Shown here in pieces: positions 46,244-58,054 of a DNA stretch of 64,000 nt (the first letter of the stretch is position 1; every line of letters begins with the position of its first letter). The stretch lies in NCBI RefSeq assembly GCF_949628265.1, contig NC_088786.1, forward strand, positions 2,790,001-2,854,000. Direction: 5' to 3'. The notes under the pieces are model-generated. The model had not been told where the DNA came from, searched no databases, and saw nothing but the letters and a program-made list of their open reading frames with translations. The position numbers and the translations under genes are program-made. Source of the stretch: Cloeon dipterum (Eukaryota; Arthropoda; Insecta; Ephemeroptera; Baetidae).

Positions 46244-49200
46244 TTATTCTGTTGCCAGAAGCCAAAAGAGTAGCGCCACGATGAGGCCGCTCCACGCGTG
46301 GATTGGCCGATTGGCACGACCGCAAAGCTCAATTTCTTTTTCCTGAAAGAACGCACCGCATTAAAATTACGGCTCGTCGAGTGGTGGTCAACTTACCTTT
46401 GGGTGGTGGTTTATACATGTTCCCAGGGTCTTGCGGGGCAGAATGTTTCCTCGGAGGCGGTGGCACGCTAGAGATTCATTGTACGAAACTTCATTCGGGA
46501 TCACGGTCATCTCGTGGAACGGGATCTCGCATAATGAGTCCACTACTACTAATATCATATTGCTGGTTTCAACCGGCTCTATCAAAAACGGCCTGCAAAA
46601 ATAATTTAGAAAATTTGGTAAGGTGGTTTAGGAACATTAGAAAAGCGTACCTTGTGCAATATTTAATTTCGTATTTCTGATTGTTAGTTATCGGTTTTCC
46701 CTTTTTGTCGCTGGAACCTCTGGGCGACCTGAGACGTGTGTTTAGCTGGTACAAGTCAACTTGTTGATCGCATGTTTGTGGTCTGGTGCGGTTGATCAGC
46801 ACCTTGCCCTCTGTCCGTTTGTGCCGGTCTCCAGGCTTTCCTGATTCAGTTGTGTCTTCATAATTTTCTTCATAAGCTATACAAAAGAGCAGAGTTATGC
46901 AGGGGTCTGCAATTTCACCCTGTTGAATGTATTATGCTACCTTCTTCACCACCACTAGGATAAGCCCACGAGCTGTGCCAAATATCTTGCAGACTCGTTT
47001 GCACGTACAGGAATAGAAATTTGCTAACTATCCAGTCAAAGAACCAACTGAGAATGTGGTGTTTTTGCTGCAAAAAGAATTCATGAAAATGGCGCATTTC
47101 TTGGGCAATTTAATAATTAGGGTACCATTCTGCTTGGTGTAGCATCACTTGTGACTCCGTCTCCTTTGAAACACACTGCCTGGTAGTCGAAAATCCTTAT
47201 CCTCTGGTATATCCCCTCATCGATCATTTTCTGCATTACGTACCCCTGAATCTCGCCGAAGAAATGGCCGCTTTCTTGCAGGTTGTCAGAAATTATTACG
47301 TATCCGTGGTTGTCTAGGAGGTAGCAGGATACGTTTTGGCTCGCGCAAGTCCTCTTGCAATTCGGTACCGCGCACTGTGAAGTTTTTTTTATTATTTTAG
47401 GGTGTTTCCGCGAGAGATATGATTTGATAATATTTGTTTGAGTTGAGTCGTTAGGGTGGTATAGAGTAGTCGAAATAACCAAATGAGGCCGTTTTCCCCG
47501 AAAATCAGGGCGAAATTTTGGAAAATCAACCTCTTCACTTTACTCCAGCTTGTTGAAGTAAATAAGAGCATTAAAATTTAAACGGCCAACAACTTTTACA
47601 TTAAAAAACAAAACTTTTGGAATTTTGATGTTGCAATTTTTATTTTGTGAGGCACGGAGGGTTATAAGGTTTTAACATTTTAGTCCAGGATCACGACCAC
47701 ATGCTAGGGGTTATCCTTGAATGGGTTAGAAATCGAACCCTGGCGTCAGAGAAGCTTTCGAGTGGTCAGTAGCCACTTTACCGACGCCTGACGGGCTCTA
47801 TATTGGTTCAAATTGCAAAATTTGTACACCTTATTTGGAACGGCAAAATCGAGAGCTTTCAGAATATGTGCAATTCGACCCTTTTGAAGCCATAAGGGTG
47901 CTCAGGAAAGTGCCTATTATCTCGGTCCTTAGCGCCCTGATGGCTTTCTAAGGATCAAATTGCACACATAGTAAAAGCTCTCGACTTGACCGTTTTTTAC
48001 GGTTTGCAGATCTCGCAGATCGAATGAAGACAAAGCGCGCAGGTGTCGATATAAATAATTTTCATGTGTTACTTGCCTTACTGGTGATGTTCTGGAAGCG
48101 GTTGAACAGAGCCGACTGTAAAAACTGGAAGCCGACGACCGCCACTGGGGCTCTTCTTTCGTTCTTGTTGAGGAAGAGAGCGTGGCTGGCAGTGATGAGG
48201 GTGTCGTTTTGGTGGCTTACCTCGTGGGGCACGGAATAGACGAAACTGTCTGGCTGAACCATGTGCTGCTCCACAGCCCGCCGGTACCAGAGTTCGTCCG
48301 TAGCCTTGTTGTGGTGCGAACTGAATTGCCTGCGGGTGATTTTAAAGGTGTGAGAACAAAGTATCAACGGGCCAGGAAATTACCCTTCGACATTTGCGTC
48401 GTCAGGGTCGACTCCGAGTGGGAAATCGTGCCACCTGGTGAGACCGGTGTGTGTAGCAATGAAGGAAACGGTGACTCCGAACTGTTCCTTCAGTCCTTTT
48501 CTGCAAAATATGAGCCATGAGTAAAATTCCACGGTGTGCATATCGTTTCGCTAATATTGCATTGACTATAATATATACATTCACGTCCGGCTGTCATACG
48601 AGAAAAGTGCAAACAGTGTCATGCAAAATACTAACATCCTCGTAAGCTTTTGGGAGAAGAGAAATGTTCATTTTTATTTCCGCACCATGGAAGAGAGAGA
48701 TAGAGATTAAATTTCATTGATGGCTGCACTGCTTCTGTCACCGCCGCAGGCGTCGCAACACTAACACACGTAGCATGCAGCCGGAAAGCCAAGTTTTTAT
48801 GGCGTTATTGAATCAAACACGCATTTATGAACAGTGAGGGCTGACTAGTTTTGGTCTCTACGATAGCAAAGTGGTCAGGTGGTTGTGCCATTTCATTATA
48901 CTTTACCTTGTGAGTAAAACCATGAACATAGCCATTGGTCTACGTTTGTGAGGAAAGTGGAAAAAAATTCAAAACAGTTAGTGCTGTAGTTTTCTTATCT
49001 TGTGATGTGCGCATGCTTTTCGCAATTGTTCGTGGCTAAAGGTTGTGAACTAGCTCATTTAAAAACTATTTTAGTAATATTTACTTACTCAGAATCGGTC
49101 GGCGGACTTTCTGATAAATTTTTCGAGAAACCTTCGGTCATTTTAGCGTCAAATAGTAGAGACAAAAACAGATTCCTGTCGCCTGTCGATCAAATCAGAG

Positions 49201-52200
49201 TATTAAATTTGATTTTCTTTCAAGGAGTGCTCAAACTCACAGTAGTAGGAATCTTTGTCAACTTTTCCGGTCTTTCCATTGGCATCTGCACGACCAACAC
49301 AAGAATTAAATAATTAGAAATTATTGTTGAAAAGGCAGGAATTTTTAAACTAAAAACACCAAAGGGTTTGACCTAATCTAACGTGCAGTGAGTGCAAGAA
49401 GAAGACAGGGATTTCACCACGTGCCATGGGCTTAATTATGTACACATTACAAGTAGTTTAGCTTCAGGATTTCAACATCCATCTAAACCTAAAGTTTAAA
49501 ATCAAATAACTACACAGATACAGATGTCCGAAATGAAATATGTGTAGGAGTAGTTTGCGGAAACTAAAGGACACAGTTGTGGCAACCGCTGGTCGTGGTG
49601 GGACCCCCTAAGTGCTGACTAGGCCTACTGACTGGAGGGGGGAGTGGGCCGCGAGCGCGCCCTGCCGCTGCCACCTCTACCGGGCTGCTCACGCTCACCC
49701 GACTGACGTTCGGGCGGGGTGGACAGTTTCCTCAGCGGCCAGTGCCAGCCGGGTCGCTGGGCGCGGTCCAAAAAGTGCAGCAGCTCGTGCTCGGCCGAGT
49801 CGAACTCGTGCTCCGTGTCGTAGTGGTATTTGCAGTAGATCCTGAAATATGGATGCCACGCGTCAGATTCGTTTTCCGCACACAATAAACAAGGTGGGAC
49901 GTACCAGTCAGGGTGCACCCTCCAGTCCTTCCCCTTGAAGTAGGACATGATGTGTTGACCTGAATGAGCGGCGTGATTGTGATTAAAATTGTGTTTTTCT
50001 CGGCATTGCTCACCTTCGGCCACGCTTCTTCTGATTTCCTCCACCCCGTGGACCTTGCTGGCGCCGTACTTGTCCGGCAGCGAAACGACCAAGGTGAAAG
50101 GGGTGGTTGCTATGGCTGTGTAGTAGTAGTGCCGACGTATACGGGACGCCCGCCGCTGTCAAAATGAAATAATCAAAACCTTTTGTTTTTATTTTGATCT
50201 AAATTTACCATGCCGTCGAAATGGTATCTGGTGTCGAGCGTAACGGTGCCAGTGGATTGGTTAATCACGGCATCACGGAACTGCAACAGATAGGAATATT
50301 TATTAATTTTTCACAGCGTCAATCGATTTCTAAGGGTTGAATTAGGGTAGGCAGCAGGCAGTGTACCAAAAGTCGGTGGAAACGGGACTTTGGTGGATTT
50401 CGGTTTGAAAAAGAACGTCGGTGACCGATCAGAGAAGGGCTGTTGTTCTCTCTGATTGGCCAGATCGAGACAGCAGCGCCACAGTGACTGCCAGCTCATC
50501 TAAGCGACAAGGCTTACTCCTGGCTGGCCTGCCATGTCGCTTGACTCGCTTTATTTCATAAATAGAAGCGGTCTCTTCTCTGAGATTCTTGCCACACTCT
50601 TTGCTAGGTTATTCAGACAAAAACTCGCTAAATTAATATGTGTGGTGTCGAATTGTCGACCGAATGATTCGGCTGCCTAACCTAATTTGCCCCTCAGTTG
50701 CTACAATTTTAAGAGAAATGTGAAAAATCATCCTACCGCTTTCATGGCGTCACTAAGTTCACGAGCCTCAGTCTCAGTGTCCATCAACTCGACCTCACTC
50801 ATGTCCACGCTATTATAGCTGGGCTTGAGGATGTCTTGGAACTGAAATTACGTAGAATTGAGTTAATCACCGTCGAGACACGTTATTTAAAAAAACACTT
50901 ACCACCGGTCTAAGGTCAGGGTGCGTCAGGACAAAGCCGTTATTGGTGACAATAAAGGCATATCCGTTGACACCAAGCTGCAAAAGCAAAGACTCAGTGA
51001 ATAACTCGAGTTACGGGAGCTGCATTTTCATTCGGGCTAGTGTCAAGGGAATTGGCAAATAATATTGATTTGATTACCATGTGCGGTGGCAACAGTTTGA
51101 GTATGTCCTGAATGGGGACGTCGGTGCCAGCGACGCCCAACAGATTGGCCACTCGGGTCTGAAAACGTGTCATGAATTAGAATACCGAGCCTAATTTCGT
51201 GTCAGATCCACGCAGGTATATGTTAATCTGACGACTAATTAATTAATGAAACACTCGCTGGCAAACAAAACATTATAAAGTTGATAAAAATACTCGTTAT
51301 TTTACTTGCCGAGCAATTACTTGAAAGCGAAAAAAGGCAAAGCACTGTCGCGCGCCGTTTTGCGAAGCAGACAAAATTTAATGAGATGAGTTTTCGATTT
51401 GGAAATTAATTGCTCGTCAAGCTGTTCTCAAAAATCAATCGATTCATTTAATGATAAATAGCCATAACACTATATTACTATCAAACAAACCGAGAATCTA
51501 GAGGTTCAATCAACCTGCCTCAAAGTCAGTTAAGGGTGACTAACCATATAGTAATAAAATTGCAATATAACTGGTAGCACCTATGGAATAATCATAATTA
51601 CCACTGGCACTAATATTACTGATTAATCATGTCAGAGTAGCAGCATAACTGTTTAGTTTTTCTGCAGCTCGATATTTACAATGCGTACACAGCAATGGAT
51701 TTGTGGAATTTAATGTCATTTACATGATGAACCATGTTACTTGAAAAAACCTTCCTTGCAGGAAGATTGTTTCCAGTCGTTTTATTTGTTCTACTTAAAA
51801 CTAGATTATCACACTCACGGCTTTCAAAAAAATATATGTCTGGCGCTTAGTGGTCTTTATTTGCGCAGATATGAACCTAATTGGTGGTGGAAAATAGATC
51901 TTAGTCTAAAAGGAGCAAAATAGAAAATCAAACTTTATCTAATTAGTTTATCTTCACTTAATATATGGTTTAGGATTCGTGTGGTTTACATTTAAAATTT
52001 CTATTTAATCATCGATTTAAAGTGGAACTACAATCTACCGAAGGAATTCTATTTTTCGCCACCTGAACAAAATTTAGAGTCAAATTTACTAACAGTAAGA
52101 ACTCCAACACCGACTTACGAGTACTAGTTAAAAGTCTGTATAAAATTTTGACTTTCTAGGGAGGAAACCTCGGGCTGCATGAGGAAAAGCGCGATCGCCT

Positions 52201-55200
52201 GAGGTGTCCTCCCGACTTGTTAAAGAGGATGTAACTAGCTCCAACGACAACATTTAAAGTATATATATATAATATGGTATGAAGTTTGGCTAAAATGATT
52301 GTTTATATTAGTTTGATGTTGAGAAAGAGAAAGAGATAGAGAGAACTACTCTAAGGGGGATGAGGTTAGTAATAAATATTCTACAGCAGTCCAAATTAAC
52401 AACAGCACGGCTGCGCTACAGCATGTTGGGCTACCTTCATGTAAAGTGGAATTAGTTATACCTCTCGTCTGCGTTTTACCCAGTACGCCTCGTTAATAAG
52501 TATTCGCTCTGTAATGTTCTGTTAAAAACAACCAAGAAGCGGGAAAGAGACAAGACGGCGGCATTAGTCGGATGAATAACATCGAAAGCACTCTTGAATT
52601 CAGAAATCACAAGATTAATATTTCTCGATTGTCGCTTTGTATAAAGCAGAGTCTTTATATATGTGTATATAAATTTACAATCACCTCCCCACCCACTGAA
52701 AAGACACTAACTAAGCGCATCATACTTACTGCATTGTCGCGCGTGTCGAACACGGGCATCGAGACGGACGTCATGAGCTGATACTTGATGAGGTCTCCGC
52801 TCGTCTGGTCTTGGGTCTGCAATATGGTTTTCAAAGTTTGATGACTCCAGCAGTGGATCGTCGCTTACCCTTCTGAGCTTTTTAGCATAGCGCCGGTCCT
52901 GCTCCTCCTTCGAGTCGAATTTTTCTTTGTTCTTTCGATAGCTCTCGAATCGTTCCTTCTGCTCGGCGCACTCTTTCATTTCCCACAACCAGTCGGTCAT
53001 TTTCGGATCCTACAGGATTTCTTTCAAAACTAGAAAATATATTTATATATTAAGCACTTACGGTCACGTCGGCGTAAACTGGAGTCCAAGTGACGGGATG
53101 ATCCGTTCGCCTCAGGACCATCGGCCTGGCCATGACCTGAACGTAGTTGAGGACCGACTCCCTGACCTCTGCCAAAGTACTTAGGTGCACGTAATATCCT
53201 GTTTTAGAAGATTATATCGTTAAGTAGTAGAGACGCTAAGCAATAAAAGCGATTTTATAAATACCCTGATTCGCACAGGCGACCCACTTGATGCGCTCCA
53301 CATCAGGTACTTCCCTGCCGATCAAGTATGTGAACAGCCTCACCGGCATATTCGGCAATTCTTTCCAGTTGTACTCTTGGAATATCTCTTCGTACAGAGC
53401 AGGAACTTCGTCCGTCACAAGCATTATTGCTTGGTTACACATGGCCCCGTAACGCTCCTCACGAGCCTGAAACAAATTGCAGAAAATTAGAATTGAGTGA
53501 GAAAAAATGTGCAGCAATTTCTTACCCACTGCAGCAACTCAAAGGCTCTTGTGAGAGCTGTGGTAAAGTTGGCTATGTCTTTGGTCTCCAGTTCTTCGAG
53601 GCTCCCTTTCAACTCTCGCACGTTGGCGAGAGTAGCCTGTCGAGGAAACACATTTTAAAGGAAAGTGGTCAAAATTGGCATGAAGCCAAGCAAACTCTAC
53701 GAAATTCACTAGTAGATATATTGCGTCGAAATATACATATTTACGGTTTTATGGCACAATTTTGCGAGACATCGTGGTCCAATTAAAAAAACAATGTGTG
53801 CTTTAAACTCCTCTCGCCGAGTTATGTTTTGGAAATGAGCTTTGTTTGGTGTCAGTTTCGATTGGGCTCTGCGAGATCACACCTTATTTTTCAAATTTCA
53901 CCACGCTGAGATCTCAAAGTTTTCCCAAATTGTCCCGTAAACCTCGTATAAATAAATTTATAACACAATTCACAAGAAGTGACTGGTTTTTGGCGTTAAT
54001 AAATTCATCTTACCTGAACCAGGGTGTCTCGAAAGCATGGAATGAGCTCTTGCGTCTCCTCTGAGAAGGTGAAAATGTTGACGAAATCATTGTTGCTTAG
54101 TGTGTCCAAAATGCTGTTGACGGCGTGTCGAGCGATCTCCTTTCTCATCCCGGTCATTGAGCCTGAAAAGTCGACCAGGATGACGACGTCTTTGGCGCTG
54201 GTCGCGGCCTCGATGTACCAGCCTCTGGTCCTGCAGTCGTACAAATCTACTGGTTCCTGCTTCCACTGCAGCGCTGCTCAATGACAATACATATCATGCG
54301 ATCATTCTGAGCAAACGTCGCGCAATCGGTTTTTTAAGTCTCACCTGGGTATTGACGCATGAAGCCGAACGAGCTGCCAAAGTATTGCCACGACAGCGAC
54401 GGATCAAATTTGTAGTTGTTACTGAATATGCTGTCCAGGTTTTCAGACCATTTTATCGCGCGCATGACGTCGGGCGCTGGAACAGCAATTTTGTAGCGTG
54501 CCCCTCGTAATTCAGAATATAAATCTGCACTCACCTCCGTCAAACACATTTGTTGGCACATGCACCGTAGAGAAGGAAGTGTTGACTGGAATGTTGTAGA
54601 AATGGGAGTTGGGGGTGAGAACCATTTCTCGGCTGCCCTCGGGCACTTCTTCTCCCTGGGGCACTATTAGCTTTGCGTTCCAGTACTCGTGCTCTAGGAC
54701 CAACTCTTCGTGGGAGGATATGGCAGTGGCTTCAGCGGCGTCCATTATTCTCTGCGAAATGAGTCGATTATACCGTCAATAAAGCAACAACAGGTCTTTG
54801 TATGTATATTATTTGTAGCCTGCCCTTTGTTGGGAGCCAAAAATTGTCAGCGGTTTGAATTAATGTAATTTTTGCATTATTATTGAACAGCAGAAATATT
54901 TTTTTAAATAAAAATTCAGTTTTCGCCCGTCATCCACTTGGCGATGACGTGGGTCGTTTAAGTACTTGATTGGAGTCCGATCGGACTTCATCTGTTAACC
55001 AATATCAACAAAATTCTTTATCGGTCTTCATAATTTCTATTCCGCAAATATTTGTTTGTCGCTGATGAGCTCGGAAGAAAAAAAGTACAGCGCCGTGTTT
55101 GTTTTTGTGTGGCGGGATGATAAAAAAAAGAGGCGAAAACTAGCCCGTTGGCTCGCTTTTAGGAGTTTCAAGGAAGTAGGAGATCTATTACTGGCAGGTT

Positions 55201-57170
55201 TTACCAATTTTGGAATGCGCAGAAATGCACCACTGGTTTTTTTGCGGAAAAAAACAGCTGGAAAAAGCCACCAGTTTTGGGGTTCTCCGAATTTAACTCC
55301 GCAAAGGTCACATTTCGCGCCAAACAGTCATAAATTTTGGAAAAATACGATTAGTGTTAGAATTTCCGGTCTTTTGGTGAAACCAGTGGCATTTTACTGA
55401 TTTGTAACAATCCTTTTTTGGTCAGCTATCATGAGAAATTTTTTATTTTAAATAAACATGTCTGTGTTTTGGAAAAATGCGCGAAATTGTAGAAAAATTA
55501 CCCGTAAAAAAACATGTTTTGCAATACAGCGGATTTCTCCGGAAAGATGCGGGTTTTTGCGACCCTGATCACTGACTGCTCAATGGTGGTCAAATCACCA
55601 GTTGCTAGTATCAACCAATAGATGGTGCCAGTGGTTTCTTTCGATTTCAATAAACTTTTCGCTGCGATTTAAGACTCAATCCTGTTGCTGTGCATTCTGC
55701 TTCTAGGATTATTTCTTAAGACGTGGTGAAAACAAAAATCAGTCCAGCCATTTGCCGTATAGAAACGTCGGAATAGATGTTTTATTAAAGAAAAAAAAAG
55801 ATTTTCACAATTCTACGGCGATTGGCTTGGTTTTCAGCACGTCAAAAGAAAACATATTAAGTGAAGAATGCACAGTGGCAGGATTTAGTCTGAAATCGCG
55901 GCGAAAAGTGCCTTAAAATCGAAAATATACGTTGGAACCATCTGTTGGCGGCTTCGAACACAAGGGCTTAGCCAACTGGTGAATTTTTTGACTCGAAATG
56001 CTCAAATATAGCTCAACGGGCGCAACTAGCTGGTTTTCGCACCTTCCCAGCAGCTTTAGGTACAATAAAAGGCGAAAAGATGACCACGATTGGGCCCAAG
56101 CTGCTCTCGAGTCCATTACTGAGCATACCTTAAGTGCGCTGATTTTGAGGTCCATCATCTCCTTGACTTCTTTGGCCATTTCCAGCACGATGTTTGAGCC
56201 TGATCTCTCTATCACATTCGCATGTTGTTTATTGTACCTCTCGAGGAGGTCGTCCCTTCTCGTGACGTATTTGCCGCACGTCCACAGCTCCATGCCCAGT
56301 GTTTTCGCCCATTGCTGAACACTGAAATCAACGCGAAGAGATTTATTTTTTTCAATTTGTGATTTCCTGAGGCGAGAAGCTAGAAGGAGAGCGAGTGAGC
56401 AACGCCCGTGTTGATTATGCAACTGGTGCGAGCTCGATAAGGAGCAGATTGCATACCCACGTTATTTGCAGGCGTACTGCGTCGACCCAGAAAACAGAAA
56501 ACGAACGCGACATATATACGAATGGGCGTGCTGGATTCGCAATCCAATGGTTTGCCGCATGGATTGGTCAGTTACGTGCCGGATCGAAGGAGCGCAAAGA
56601 GAGTGAAACTGGGCAGCCTTGCAGCCATATAAAATATCCATACTCAGGATCAATATATAGTTGGGTTTATTTTGAGTGAGGACCCCGACAGCTTTAGCTG
56701 TTCAGATTCGGATGAAAAAGCAAAAACGTTTAATGCGCAGGTTAATTTTTTTTAATTATTTTTGGAGAAAGTTGTCAAATAGGAATCGTATTTAAAATAA
56801 AGAAAAGGTTAAAAGGATAAATGCTCCTATTTCAAAACATGAATTCAAATAAATAAATACTTTGAAATCTTGATTCCTCTGACGGACATTTCAATGAAAA
56901 AATGTACTCTGCAATATTTGAAATGAATTATTTGAGGTAAATATTCGGTTCCACGGCGTTATTTCCCTTCTCTGGCAAAAAAGAGGCCGCAATTAAGATC
57001 TGCTATGCAGAGTGCGATGACGGATGTATCGATTTCCTGCAGATTTCCCACATGTCCGGGCGTAAATAAAAGGGCGCGGGAGGGGTGTACCTTTGCGGGT
57101 TGATGGGATCATGAGCTTCCCCGTTGCCAGGCTGAGCAGAGACGAGCAGCAGCAGCAAAAGCAGGTGCAT
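46244..57170 (-). CDS. CACNA2D: Voltage-gated calcium channel alpha2delta subunit, gene 1 (complete)
   Basis: This extracellular, membrane-anchored auxiliary subunit promotes surface expression of Cav channels. The 27 exons (high to low, given by left end and right end) are: 57052-57170, 56129-56321, 54535-54751, 54345-54476, 54014-54273, 53526-53636, 53265-53466, 53062-53198, 52869-53009, 52730-52816, 52462-52518, 51078-51158, 50903-50977, 50737-50841, 50209-50280, 50014-50155, 49905-49959, 49699-49841, 49241-49285, 49089-49182, 48384-48500, 48077-48329, 47126-47374, 46941-47067, 46651-46876, 46397-46592 and 46244-46342, giving 1,244 aa. It has a signal peptide ([13 protein letters not shown]), a VWA domain with intact MIDAS DFSGS (255-259) preceded by [10 protein letters not shown], Cache-like [20 protein letters not shown], and a hydrophobic C-terminus fitting a GPI signal. 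Upstream in-frame ATGs exist at 57212 and 57332. Confidence 0.93.
47690..47906 (-). repeat. SINE-like element, copy 3
   Basis: The minus strand reads GTCGGTAAAGTGGCTAC (A-box-like) and then CCAGGGTTCGATTTC (B-box-like, the best of the three). The 5' half with GGGTCGAATTGCACATATTC matches copies 1 and 2. It lies in an intron of alpha2delta gene 1. Confidence 0.6.
47932..48015 (+). repeat. SINE-like element, copy 4 (5' part only)
   Basis: CCCTGATGGCTTTCTAAGG and AAAGCTCTCGACTTGACCGT match the 5' half of copies 1-3 in the opposite orientation to copy 3, only about 25 bases away. The tRNA-like part is absent. Confidence 0.5.
50308..50715. repeat. Fold-back MITE family A, copy 5
   Basis: The left end CACAGCGTCAATCGATTTCT is followed by GGTGACCGATCAGAGAAGGG and GAGACAGCAGCGCCACAGTG. 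The right half is more diverged and ends near CTAATTTGCCCCTCAG. It fills most of the 50281-50736 intron of alpha2delta gene 1. Confidence 0.7.
52462..52518 (-). other. 57-nt phase-0 exon of alpha2delta gene 1
   Basis: It is flanked by TTTTTAACAG and GAG|GTATAA and encodes [19 protein letters not shown] (19 residues). It has no counterpart in gene 2, where the flanking exons join directly. Its removal keeps the frame, so it may be an alternative cassette. Confidence 0.75.
55592..55970. repeat. MITE family D, copy 2
   Basis: The right end (complement TAAGCCCTTGTGTTCGAAGC) and the left end (CAATAGATGGTGCCAGTGGT) are inverted. Both arms include GTGCATTCT and TTTTCAGCACGTC blocks shared with 15072-15442. 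It lies in intron 2 of alpha2delta gene 1. Confidence 0.7.
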
Positions 57171-58054
57171 CCTTGGCACGGGCCAGCATCTTCTCGTCTC
57201 TTCCTCTTCCATTGGCACTAGATGCACTAGCCCTGAGAGTGGTGCCCAGTGTCGGTGCCATACAGCAGAGCCAGCGCAGTCCAATCGATACCGCGCCGCC
57301 TCGAAACCACGCCACCCCCACACCAACGCCATCGCGCCGCACCCCGCCGCACTCGGGCATAACCAACCCCTTTAGCAGCGCCAACAACTTTCCCTTTTAG
57401 CATGACCCAGTGAACTAAAGCCAGTCTCAATTTTTTTATGGCTGTGAAGAGTTCAACCATACAATTCGCGTTTTTTTTAACTATTGGAAAGGAACTCACA
57501 TATTTATTTTTCGGTATAGCCCTAGCTTCATTTTTGGCATTAAATATTGAAAAATTCCTAATAATTTTATTTTATTTATACTTCTTATGAAAATCTGAGG
57601 AAGCTGTAATAATTATGAAATAAATTCATCTCAGCGTTAAAAAATGACCCATCGATTTATTTGTCTTATCAAAGGTTTTATTTAAGAAATCTAGCCAAAA
57701 CAGCCTTTTTAAATCTCTTTTGCTTTTGATTAAAATGTAGATTTAAAACCTATTTTGCTATTTAATAGGATTTAAAGTTAAAAAAATCAATTCTGTAGAA
57801 TTGTAATAATCTTTATTAGCCAAAACCACATATATGTATTTAAAGAATATAGCAGGAAGATCAACTGGTTCAATTTGCACAACTCACTCATTTAATGCTC
57901 ACATCACTTTCATGAACAAAATAGTCTAACAATGGAAACGATTTTTGTGATTTCGCTTTGCTCGTGCTTTGCTGCAAAATCGTGAAATATTTAAAGTTGC
58001 ATTTTCGATGTTAAGATTATAAAAAAACAGTCCTTTGGAGGTGTGAGAGTTCGT
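57171..58054. other. Spacer between alpha2delta genes 1 and 2
   Basis: The GC-rich part, 57171-57400, is the likely promoter and 5'UTR of gene 1. The rest is AT-rich 3' flank of gene 2. No other gene was found. Confidence 0.6.

Larger units (their letters stand above)
47375..48076 (-). other. Inferred GC-AG intron of alpha2delta gene 1
   Basis: The exon end AGTAAG|GCAAGT is the consensus of a GC donor. It alone joins in phase 0 to the TGCGCGGTACC exon, the phase used by the paralogue. The nearby GT sites give the wrong phase. The intron carries the SINE-like pair. Confidence 0.7.

Noticed and set aside
49625-49698. Alpha2delta gene 1 ending at the stop codon at 49625
   Set aside because: A strong donor (TCGG|GTGAGC at 49698) has the same phase as the paralogue, and nine further exons with clear homology follow.
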